Origin: Thinopyrum elongatum
Taxonomy: Eukaryota > Streptophyta > Magnoliopsida > Poales > Poaceae
Reading direction: 5' to 3'
NCBI GenBank assembly: GCA_011799875.1
Contig: CM022300.1
Span: 235,550,807-235,614,806, forward strand
DNA length: 64,000 nucleotides
In this document: positions 55,484 through 64,000 of the stretch, in pieces
How positions within the stretch are numbered: the first letter of the stretch is position 1
Layout: the number at the start of each line of letters is the position of its first letter
Position numbers and translations under genes: made by a program
The notes under the pieces: model-generated
What the model saw: only the letters and a program-made list of their open reading frames with translations
The model's database searches: none
What the model was told of the DNA's origin: nothing

Positions 55484-58400
55484 TGTCGGGACCCCGATCC
55501 TAAGTCACACCGATCTAGCATGTAACACATCATATCACTTTGTGGCCTCACGCATCGTATTCCCATGGTTGCAGCCTTACTTAGGCCGGGACCGTTTGCG
55601 CCTTTTGGCTCACATATATGATAGTGTCGCTAGCATCCATATGACAGAGAACCCGGGCCGATATGACTAGTCGTAAACCCAAGGAGGCACAAACTTACAG
55701 GGATAGACATACATGACCCAACAATGCATGTGTCGGTCAGCAGCGAGTGCAACCGGGCTGTAGCAAGTTATAAGGACACCGGTAGACACCGCGTGACATT
55801 TCCCCGAAGGGACAGACACAGGAGCAAAGAAGGACACATGCCGGTCAATCCATGTCTTTCGGAGCAGTAGCAAGCTACCATGGCTCAGTGGAAGCACTAG
55901 GAGGCATTTCCCCATAAGGAAGGCTACCAAGAATAAACAACTAGGTGTCGGATCCCACACATACCAAGTATTTCAATAACATACACACAATATGCTCGAT
56001 ATGTGTAAATACAACATGGCATCACAAAAAAACTCTATGACTCAAAGTATTTATTCAATAGGCTCCAAGGAGCCAGATATTACAAACATGGGTCTCATGA
56101 CCCAACATACAAGTCAGACAAGCAACAAGCGGAAGCATAAACATGTCTGAGTATAGACATCTGAAAAGTAGAAGGCTAGAAAGCCTAACTATCTACAAGA
56201 CCCTCCATAGGAACCAAACCTCTGTCTGGGATTCCCAAGCTAATGTCGAAGCCCACGTGGAACTACTAGTGAGACTGAAGTCTCCTCTGCAAACCATAAA
56301 TTAAGCAAACATGAGTACAAATGTACTCAGCAAGACTTACATCAGAACTAACTACATATGCATCGGTATCAACAAAAGGGTTGGTGGAGTTTAACTGCAG
56401 CAAGCCAGGTTTGACTCGGTGGCTGTCCTGTACTATGAGTACTTTCTTTGAGGTGGCGCACACGAGTCCACATATTCACCAAATCAATACACCACTATGG
56501 ATCCGCTCCCGTCTCCCTACTAGAAGGCCATCCATAGCACTCACACTTATCTTGCGCATTTTAGAGTATCCACTTCCAGTTATCTATGAACAATGTAAGC
56601 GTTCCAAGTAGTCCATATCCGAGGACGCGGCTATTCGAATAGATCATTTATAACCCTGACTCAAAGGAACCTGTCCCCGTCGCATCAGCAACGTTCCCTC
56701 TTGGAACACATATCTATGTCTAGTTCGGACACTGTGCCATGTCGTGTGTCACCCGGACACATGCGTCATGCGCCACCTGCCCGCACACCTGACCCGCAAA
56801 TGTCCATGTAACCGCAAGGTAGGCTCTGATAAGGACGGAACTCAATTCCTGTGAGCCGTATCACAAGACAATCCACCATGTTTTCCAACACGGCCTCTCA
56901 TCAGCAACTTGACCAAAACGGGTCAAGACACTTAAGTCTCATCATTAGGACATGATCATTCCAATTCATCACCCAGGTGGATCAGACCTGACACGACTAT
57001 AAGCATAGCAAGCAAGCATGGAAGAGTGGTCAAAACAAAGCTCAAGCAACTCCTAAGCATGCTATTATGGTTTAGCTATTTGGTGACAATGACAGGTCAT
57101 GCAAAGGACTGGGTTCAACTACCGAGAAAAGGTAACAGTTGAATCGTTGTTGTCCTAATGCAGTAAAAGAGAGCAGGAGTGATAGAGTAGGATTGTATCA
57201 GAGTGATCAAGGGGGGGGGGTTTGCTTTCCTGCCACTTTGAAGATAGTAAATCTCTTCATCGTTGTCAACGAACTCATCGTCGGAACCACGTCCACCGAG
57301 AGGGAACAAACACCGGCAACAGAGAAGGAACACAATCAATGCAATGCCACAATATGATGCATGATCATGACATGGCAATATGTTGTTGATTGAGCTAATG
57401 CAACTAGCAACCAGATTAGATGAAGTTGGTTTGAACCAAAGGTTCAAATTCAAACTCCATGTAAGGCATTTCAAATGCCATTTATTCAAATTGTCATATA
57501 CAGCAGCTCTAAGTTGTTCAAACATGCATGAAAATGCCATAAACAGATTCTTCATATTTTTCTGATAAATTTTCATATATAAATTATTTCATTCTGAGCT
57601 ACGGTTTAATTTCTATAATTTATTGAAGTTTTAGTTATTTTCTGAAATAATAAATCATTTCTAATTTATTTTAAAATCCAGAAAACAATTACTGTGTCAG
57701 CCTAATATCAGGATGACGTCAGCAGGTCAAAAGGCCGGGTTCAGGTCAAACATGACATGTGGGGTCCACACGTCAGTGGCACAGTTAATTAACTGGGTTA
57801 ATTAGCATTAAGCTAACCCTAACTAAAGTCTCAGCAGGGCTGGGCCCACACGTCAGCGAGTCTGTTGGGTAATTAAGTTTAACTATAGACTTAACTAAAG
57901 TTAGTAGGGCCAGGACCCACTTGTCAGCGACCCAGGGGGTCATTTGGTTAGTGCCTAACCAGTGATTAGCCGGAGTTAAGGCCTCCGTCGAGACCAGCCA
58001 CGGCGGAGGTCGTCGGAAATCCTCCTCCGGCGACCAAACAACGTGCCGGAGGTCGTGTTCGGAAGCTAAAAGTGCGGCACATCTAGCAGTGCTGTTAGAT
58101 TCGCCGGAGACGACCCAAGTCGAAGACAGCGACAACAAGTGCGGCGGCCGGAGTTCGGCCGTCGATAGAATCATCGCTATGGGGCACGGTGGGGCGTATG
58201 GCTGGGTGTTCTGGGCTTCTGGAAATGTGCTGAGCACGATGGGCTTCTCGGACATGGGCGGCGCTTGCTCTAGCCACAGTGGCTTCATGAACGGCGGCGA
58301 GGAGCTCTCGGCTTCAACGTCTAGTGCGGCTAGGGGACGAGGACGAGCTCGGGGAGCAGGGGGGAAGACGACAGGGCTCACAGCGGGGGCAAAGCGGAGC

Positions 58401-59310
58401 TCAGCAGGCTCGCGGAGGCGTCGGAGACGGCGTACGGCCGCCGGCGATCTCGGTGCAGAGGCGGCAGAGTCGAGCTCGATGGCGAGGCTACATGGCTCCA
58501 GGAGATGCTTGCCTCGGCGTAACAGACGAGGAAGACAAGGCGAAGTCCGGGGACATGTCGGGGGATGGAGGCGACGGCGGTGGCTACATAAACAATGGAG
58601 GCGAGCTTGCGGTGGCTTCGGCCATGGTGATGCAGAGGCTAGGGAGAGGCGAGGGGAGAGTGAGGAAGTCATCCCGATCCGGATGGCACACGCGAGGAGA
58701 TCCGCGGCGCGGACGTGGCCAGGGGAGGGCAGCCAGGCTGCTGCGTGTCGCGTCGAGCGCGCGCGCACGTCGGGCACGCGCCTCGTCCGATTGGCGGGAG
58801 GTGGGGGACGACTCGCGTCGTCTGTGGTGGGCTGGGCCGCCAGCTACAGTGCTGGGCCGCAACAGGTAAACTATCTCTCTCTCTCTCTGCTTTCTGTATT
58901 TATTTCTGTTTTCTATTTCTTCTTTCTGTTTTTGATTTAGTTAAAATACTAAATCACTTTATAAAAATCTAAAACTTCTTGTGGGCACTCACTCAATTAT
59001 TCCATAGGCCCACACCATATTTCAAATTGTTTAAGACTATAAAAATATATATAGCATTTTATTGCCCCAAATCAAATACATATTGGATTAATTCAAATGC
59101 CCAAACTAAATATCTCTGAGATACCAAAAATATTGGTTTGAATTTTACCTCTTGCCAATATTTTTAGAGAATAACAGGAACATTTTCTTGGACTTATTTG
59201 AAGCATTTTTATCTTGATTATTTTTAAAAGATTCCGAGGCTTTCAACTTTCATAAACTAAAATGATGATGGCATGCAATGACAAGCAAGGCTAATGCTAG
59301 GGCTGTGACA
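55484..59310 (-). mobile_element. S2: 3.8-kb solo LTR (LARD-like)
   Basis: Begins TGTCGGGACCCCGATCC on the plus strand and ends GGGCTGTGACA; on the minus strand this is TGTCACAGCCC to GGTCCCGACA. Flanks CTATG (55479-55483) and CAATG (59311-59315) fit a 5-bp target duplication with one change, and the exon sequence rejoins (GGCTATG with TTTTGTACGG, as in the first unit). There is no second LTR and no internal domain. The GC-rich part (57950-58870) gives long open frames on both strands that look compositional. Confidence 0.8.
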
Positions 59311-59740
59311 CAATGTTTTGTACGGTTGATGTATTAAGCATGTTGTAGTAAACACGCCTAACCCATCTTATCTATTTTCCCTACCTTTTTATAGATAACA
59401 GGGCCATACTCTGCTCTAGCAGCACCTGCCTTGCGATGTTTAACTCTGTCAATTTCATTTCTATCAGCACCAGTTTCAATGGCTATACTAGGTTGTTTGT
59501 AGTTAAACGTGCCTGTTGTCGTAAACATTTCTATCCATTTTTTAATCCGTGCCTTTGCTACCGTGCTACTCTTTCACAATGAAGATATCATTACAGATGC
59601 TATCGTTTTATTACCATTTGCTATTTTTGGGGGATGTTAACCCTGTTGTATTTAACATATCTTTTCCATGTACTTACGCAGGGCTTCAATGGGCGATGTT
59701 GTTGTTTGCCGTCGAGGTTAGCTGCATCCCATGTCTTATA

Positions 59741-59903
59741 CACCATCTGTTCCTAAATATAAGTATTTTTAGAGATTCCAATATAGAATACATATAGAGC
59801 AAAATGAGTGAATCTACATTCTAATCTAAATTATGTCTATATACATCTGTATGTAGTTCATATTGAAATCTCTAAAAATACTTGTACTTAGGAACGGAGG
59901 TAG
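59741..59903. mobile_element. Stowaway-type MITE in the C1 B3 gene intron
   Basis: 163 bp. The ends CACCATCTGTTCCTAAATA and (inverted) CTACCTCCGTTCCTAAGTA are the usual Triticeae Stowaway termini, each followed by AAGTATTTTTAGAGATT or its near match. Left flank TA, right flank TT (one change). Confidence 0.85.
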
Positions 59904-60689
59904 TTGTATTTTACAACATTTGTGCAATCCCAGTTTAGCTTCTAACATTTACTGGTTCCTTGTAGGTACATATATGAGCGGTACCGATCCACGCTTCGAT
60001 CCATTTTGCATATGGGGCAATGAGATATTCATGAACAAGCATCAAGTGAGGAAACTAAGAAAGATTGTTAGGCGAACGAGACGGTTGATGGGAATTAAGC
60101 TCTTTATTTACACTTTGTCCAAGACAATAGTGAACTTTAGGATAGTAAGTAATGTTTTGCCTTTCCCCCTGCCCACAACGAGTTACTCTATTAGACATGA
60201 ATATCTGAAAGTTTTCTCTTTTGACTGGTTTCCGAAGCAATTTACTGATGAATACCTTGCAAACTACATGACCGGAGTGGAGGCAACTAAGGTTAAAGTA
60301 TATAATCGATACTACCATGATAATGGTCTAGAAGTCTTCCTGGAGGCGGTGAAGGATGGGTGGGCAATCGTCACAAGGGGTTGGACAAAAGTTGTTCGCG
60401 CCTATGGCATGCAGGAGGGCACATTATGGGCATTCCGCTTCTTCAACACCATCGTCAACCAAAATGATTTACACTTCTCTCTTCACCTTTACCGCCTCTA
60501 AATATTGTGGTTCATCATAATAAATTGCTGCCTAATCCTGTAATTACTGAACATATTGTATTGAGAATTTTATTTAAGGATTGGTTGTTGAACCATTATG
60601 CTGAGAATTTGAATTCCATGTTTCATATTTCAAAATTTCCAATTCAAATAATACATAACATGGAAAAATAAAATTAAATAGGAGTGAAT

Positions 60690-61272
60690 AAAATAATGTA
60701 CACACGGTTAGAAAGAAAATAGCGTGTGCGATGGAAAATATAGAGCAGACGATTCTTCGATGAGAAACGTTTGCGATGCTCGACGGATGCACACATGGTT
60801 TCATCTCATATGCGTGTGTAATATTGCACAAAAAGAAGATGATGCATATACGGAGCGCGTGTGTGATAGGAATACCAGTCGTACACAGTTATGAAAATGT
60901 ACACGTTTGCGATAGTGGAGGCACCGTACTCATTTTACATTTTTGAACTGTATGCCATAACGTACCTATCGCAAACACTTTGATAGATTAAATGTTTGTG
61001 ATATCCACCTTTTCCACACGACTGTAGCGGCGTAATCATTTCGGATGTCTCTCGGATCAGAAACGTAACTTCCAGACATAATGTGGGGGATAGGCGCGAC
61101 TTCTCATACGTTTATGCTATGGCAATCATCACTAACCGCTCACCTATCCCCAACGGTTTCTGGGTCATGTCGGAAGGACTCCCCTATCGCACACATTGAC
61201 GAGGCAACGGTTTAAAACTCCGTCGCGGAAATGGGGTAAAAACCGTTTGTATAGCATGTAACGGTACCAGTG
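60690..61272 (-). repeat. C1 B-end: subterminal motifs and terminus
   Basis: On the minus strand from 61272: CACTGGTACCGTTACATGC, TATACAAACGG, CATTTCCGCGACGG, then GTGTGCGATAGGGGAGTCC and further TTTGCGATA and TGTGTGCGAT-like words. Matches the left end of C2 at 35862. Confidence 0.8.
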
Positions 61273-61354
61273 TGAACACATAGCTTTTGAGGTGAAACGA
61301 CAAAGACTCCGGGTTCTAGAGCTGCCGGCTTTATTCCAATGATCATAATTGAGT

Positions 61355-61700
61355 AGGATACCCATGTTTAGCCCGTGCATCATGGTGACTAGTCTTCTTT
61401 GGAAACCTTACTTTTTGCAAATAAGGCAGGGTACCCATGTTTGAACTATGCATCGTGGCGGCTAGTCCTCTTCGGCAACCTTTACTCTTTCGCCAATATG
61501 GCATGATACCTATGTTTGAATTGCACATCATGGCAGCTAGTCCTCTTCGGCAACCTTTACTCTTTGGCCAATATGGCAGGATACCTATGTTTGAACTGCG
61601 CATCATTGCAGCCAGTCCTCTTCGGCAAACTTTACTCTTTCGCTAATATGGTAGGATACCCATGTTTGAACTGCGCGTCGTGGCGACTAGTCCCCTTTGG
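61355..61700. repeat. ~81-bp tandem repeats in G1 internal domain
   Basis: Five imperfect units with GGATACC(C/T)ATGTTTGAA, then CTAGTCCTCTTCGGCAACC and CTTTACTCTTT. They encode short open frames on both strands through repetition only. Confidence 0.8.
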
Positions 61701-61864
61701 TAACCTCGGCGTTTGATGACGTAGTATAAAACAGTGAAGATTTGAGGATCGAAGACTTTGAGGTTGTAGACGACCCTGTAGGAGTCGTAAGTCGGTGATC
61801 CGGCTGGTGGTTCAAACCGGTGGTGGGAACCAGCACCTTTCGAAGGCTAAGTCGACACTTTTCA

Positions 61865-62400
61865 AAAAACTAGAAATTTTCTAAAGAGCCGGAACTTTTG
61901 GTCATAAGCCAAACTTTTTGGTCATAAGCCAGAAATTTTGGTAATAAGCTGAACATTTTCAAAAGAGCCGAAATTTTTCTTTGAGCCACAACATTCTGAG
62001 AGCCAGATTTTTCTCTGAGCTGGATTTTTCTTGAGGCAGATTTTTCTGCGAGCAAAATTTTCTTGAGCCGGATTTCTCTTGTGCTGGATTTTTCTTGAGC
62101 CGGATTTCTCTAAGAGCAGAATTTTCTTGAACCAGATTTTTCTTGAGCTGGATTTCTCTTGAGACAGACCTTTCTTGAGCCAGATTTTTCTTAAGCCGGA
62201 TTTTTCTTGAGCCAGATTTTTATTGAGCCAGATTTTTCTGAGAGCAGAATTTTCTTGACCCAGATTTTTCTGAGCTGGATTTCTTTGAGCCGGATTTTTC
62301 TTGAGCCAGATTTTTCTGAGAGTGGGACTTTCTTGAACCAGATTTTTCTTGAGCCCGATTTCTCTTGAGCCGGATTATTCTTTAGCCGAATTTTTCTGTC
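61865..62400. repeat. Short-period repeat GAGCCGGATTTTTCTT in G1
   Basis: More than twenty imperfect 15-18 bp units (GAGCCAGATTTTTCTT, GAGCTGGATTTCTCTT and similar). On the minus strand they extend the leader ORF with a repetitive Lys/Ser/Arg tail. Confidence 0.8.
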
Positions 62401-62655
62401 TCCTCCAAGGTCGACTCCTCTATAGGGTACTCTTCCATAGCCGGCTCTTTTCCGTTGAAGTCGTTGATTTTGCTGAAGAGTAACCCGGAATCCGGACTTC
62501 GGCGAGTCGGTCCCGGGATGCCAAGTCAAGTCGTCGATGTTGATCTTTCTGTGTCGGCCCTTCTTCATCCGGTCGACCATGAATTTTCTTGATTCCTGGG
62601 AGACTCTCTCCAAGAACACAACACCTTTATGCGCAGGCCCCATGGTGGGCGACAA
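62191..62655 (-). CDS. G1 leader ORF, counterpart of the G2 leader ORF
   Basis: Minus strand, adjacent to the PBS of G1. The natural start is MGPAHKGVVFLERV, after which RMKKGRHRKINIDDLTWHP aligns with RMTKSCRGKIYIDDAGWGP of G2, and SGFRV with YGYRV. Beyond about residue 85 it runs into tandem repeat sequence (KIRLKE, SEKSGSRKIW), which is probably not the original protein end. Function unknown. Confidence 0.5.
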   Translation of the reverse strand: MSPTMGPAHKGVVFLERVSQESRKFMVDRMKKGRHRKINIDDLTWHPGTDSPKSGFRVTLQQNQRLQRKRAGYGRVPYRGVDLGGDRKIRLKNNPAQEKSGSRKIWFKKVPLSEKSGSRKIRLKEIQLRKIWVKKILLSEKSGSIKIWLKKNPA

Positions 62656-62656
62656 C

Positions 62657-63077
62657 TATCGTGGTTTTATCATGGCAGATGTCTTCATGAGAAGACTAAG
62701 TTGTGAGTCCATCACTGCTAGGTGGAAACTTGGATGGGATTGATCGGAAATGAGAAGACGCGAGTTTTAGCCAGGTTCGACCCCTCATGGTGGAGGCAAA
62801 AACCTACATCATGCATGATTGCTACTGATTGTGGTGGTCTCAATTACAAGGGCGCTATTTCGCTACCTCTACCTCGAGAGCTATCAAAACATCTGTCTCG
62901 AGACTTGTCCGTCTAAACAACCTATCCTTCTGATGACCCAAGGACTCGCTTTATATAATAGCTGAGTCCATGGGGTTACAAGAGATTCTGGTTATACCCG
63001 CAGTCGAAGTCTTACACTAAGTCCTCTAAATCCTCCATGTCTTCCAAGTCGGGGGTCTTCATCTTGTATTTGGACTC
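62657..63077 (-). repeat. G1 5' LTR, cut by G3
   Basis: About 420 bp matching 6604-7030 (CTACCTCGAGAGCTATC, GACTCGCTTTATATAAT, CCAAGTCGGGGG). Homology stops at TTTGGACTC (63077), where G3 starts. The LTR end reads TATCGTGG instead of TGTCGTGG. Confidence 0.85.
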
Positions 63078-64000
63078 TGTCGGCATTCTGGGAACCATGT
63101 TACCCAGACTTGCCTGCCTACGGCCCACGGCATGGCTCCCTCGACGGCCTGGTACGGCCCACCTCCAAGACCACCAAGACAACACCCTCGCAAGGGGCCA
63201 GGCCTCACGAGAAGGACGACACCAAGACCTCCTAAGGGAGCGGCCTCCCGAGGAGCGGAGATTTCTATGCAGGTACCCAGCCTCATGAGGCTGCGATGAC
63301 GTGAGCCATGATGACCAAGGCCAAGCGGGAGCCAGCGGGCGCAGAGGAGGCAGTTTCCTCTTTGGTGCTAAGGAGGCAAGGACAGGCGTGGGTTCCCGAG
63401 GAATCTCCCAAAGGTTTCCATTCCGGTGCTACAGGACCAAGACCACAGGCTCGGCAAGGTGGAGGTCATCACCGAGCCCACTGTTGCATCACGACCAGAA
63501 GCTTTGCAGGAGAAGACCACCTTTTGTCAGGATAGGATGTACTACTTCTCCCCTTTCAAATTGGCCGTTGTGGTATCCCTTCCCGCCTAAGATTCGAGGG
63601 AAGAGGACCAAGGCCACTATAAATATAGGTTAGCCACCACCATAGGGGAGGTCGACTCATTCTCACCCCCGAGCCCTCGCGAGGTTGTTCATCCTCTGTA
63701 CTAGTTCATCCTCAGCCCCTCATGAGGCCAATCCACCACAAAGTAGGAGTAGGGTTTTACATCGGAAGGTTGCCCGAACCTGGGTATGCTGCCAAGTTCA
63801 TCTTCTTCCTTGCTCACGCGAATCTGGCTAGGCTAGGTTGTGGGGCGACAGACTCTAAGCTGGAGAGGTTGAGATCTTCGCACACGCCCCAGAGTTCGAA
63901 CCCTCTTGGGTCTGCGGAGCCCTGAATCGGACATTTGGCACACCAGGTAGGGGCGTGTTGAAGTTTGGTCCTCCGTCGACCACGCTCCACCCTTGCCTCG
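63078..64000 (+). mobile_element. G3: 5' LTR and start of another LTR retrotransposon
   Basis: LTR 63078-63933 begins TGTCGGCATTCTGGG and ends ATCGGACA. It is followed by a PBS-like TGGCACACCAGGTAGGGG from 63936. The element continues past the window. It is inserted in the right LTR of G1, so it is younger than G1. Confidence 0.85.
63618..63625 (+). promoter_or_regulatory. TATA box in the G3 LTR
   Basis: TATAAATA, 315 bp before the LTR end; downstream sequence (GAGTAGGGTTTTAC) is typical of the transcribed part of such LTRs. Confidence 0.6.

Larger units (their letters stand above)
53706..60501 (+). pseudogene. B3-domain gene of C1 with tandem exon duplication, split by S2
   Basis: A possible first exon starts MPPAAQTTAAATTST at 53706 and ends in CAG^GTAACC. 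Three tandem units follow, each with an exon encoding (GTHVSGTDP)…EEHL...GRALAKMKCPNNY and LTKYELTSSI; unit 1 has a frame change. S2 lies inside the third unit and a MITE in the next intron. The last part (59967-60501) encodes GTDPRFDPFCIWGNEIF, KHQVRKLRKIVRR, then the B3 domain: FPKQFTDEYLANYM, VFLEAVKDGWAIV and MQEGTLWAFRFF, ending SLHLYRL. It is homologous to the C2 gene at 36839-37486 (shared FDP.C..GNE). The acceptor before the B3 exon is unclear; the intron is readable in frame. Its 3' end faces the B-end. Confidence 0.6.
8954..61272. mobile_element. C1: giant CACTA-type DNA transposon with unlike ends
   Basis: The left end is CACTACTGCAGGATGGTCC at 8954; the right end, read inward on the minus strand from 61272, is CACTGGTACCGTTACATGC. 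The flanks TCA (8951-8953) and TGA (61273-61275) fit a 3-bp target duplication with one change, and the flanking G1 sequence rejoins across the insertion. Span is 52.3 kb, of which G2, C2, M1 with S1, and S2 account for most. Own content: subterminal motif arrays, a degenerate ORF at 9950-10548, a B3-like gene at 18454-20047, a ~503-bp tandem array, a basic helical ORF at 52256-52831 and a B3 gene at 53706-60501. No CACTA transposase is recognisable, so it is probably non-autonomous. Confidence 0.75.
6604..63077 (-). mobile_element. G1: Tat-like gypsy LTR retrotransposon split by C1
   Basis: Two LTR segments of the same family lie at 6604-7268 and 62657-63077, both with the end TGTCGTGG (TATCGTGG on the right) and the same internal order. 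The primer-binding site lies left of 62657 on the minus strand, so the right LTR is 5'. Internal remnants are 7269-8953 and 61273-62656. The two halves match G2 sequence around 27470-27580 continuously across the C1 insertion point (AAGCCCCCAAGTGA, AAAGACTCA, then GAAACGAC and GCCGGCTTTATT), which proves they were once contiguous. Gag, pol and the antisense gene are gone. The outer right LTR end is lost under G3, so the target duplication is not visible. Confidence 0.85.

Noticed and set aside
57785..58940. Long open frames on both strands in the GC-rich part of S2
   Set aside because: They overlap on opposite strands, are low-complexity Arg/Gly/Ala-rich, lie wholly inside an LTR and carry no recognisable domain. 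High GC with few stops explains them.
58870..58950. CT microsatellite and pyrimidine run as a splice acceptor or regulatory tract
   Set aside because: Simple repeat within a solo LTR; no coding exon follows.
8951..61275. A perfect 3-bp target duplication for C1
   Set aside because: Left flank is TCA and right flank TGA. I treat C1 as real because G1 rejoins across it, but the duplication is not perfect and I do not claim it as such.

Overview
The window looks like intergenic heterochromatin from a large grass genome, most likely Triticeae (wheat, Aegilops or barley group). Evidence: nested LTR retrotransposons of Triticeae type, two Stowaway MITEs with TA target duplications, CACTA-type and Mutator-type DNA transposons, and coding sequences broken mainly by changes that fit C-to-T decay. 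I see no ordinary host gene, no tRNA or rRNA, and no CRISPR. Family names are from memory and tentative; termini, target-site duplications (TSDs) and reading frames were read from the sequence.

The nesting can be resolved. From the left: an internally deleted gypsy element G0 (1-3636, minus), older retroelement debris (3642-6603), then a Tat-like gypsy element G1 (minus, LTRs at 6604-7268 and 62657-63077) whose two halves lie 52 kb apart. G1 is split by a giant CACTA-type element C1 (8954-61272). Inside C1 lie: a Mutator-like element M1 (10621-18034) holding a solo LTR S1 (11403-15951, TSD TCCCC); a full-length Tat/Grande-like element G2 (21092-34691, minus); a second CACTA-type element C2 (35862-51716, inverted relative to C1, perfect TSD CAT), itself carrying a gag/pol-less LTR element L1 (45190-49306, TSD AGCAG) and a Stowaway MITE; a solo LTR S2 (55484-59310, minus); and another MITE (59741-59903). 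A further LTR element G3 begins at 63078 inside the right LTR of G1 and leaves the window.

C1 and C2 are the main interest. Each has two different ends: an 'A-end' starting CACTACTG and a 'B-end' starting CACTGGTAC, both followed by arrays of TGTGCGAT/TTTGCGAT-like motifs. Both share a layout: A-end, cargo ORFs, a central array of about 503-bp tandem repeats with divergently transcribed ORFs on each side, more cargo, a B3-domain gene pointing outward at the B-end, then the B-end. No TNP2-like transposase is recognisable. C2 holds an uninterrupted three-exon B3 gene (153 codons), an exonuclease-like gene with all four DEDDy catalytic positions but one nonsense codon, and several alanine-rich helical ORFs.

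G2 is 13.6 kb with 543-bp LTRs differing at about 26 positions by eye. It encodes gag, protease, reverse transcriptase, two RNase H domains and integrase on the minus strand. On the plus strand it carries a separate spliced gene with its own TATA box, encoding a Transposase_28-type (putative gypsy-type transposon) protein. L1 keeps only a protein of this same antisense type. G2 gag-pol is dead: nine in-frame stops, most explicable as CGA-to-TGA or CAG-to-TAG, plus two frameshifts.
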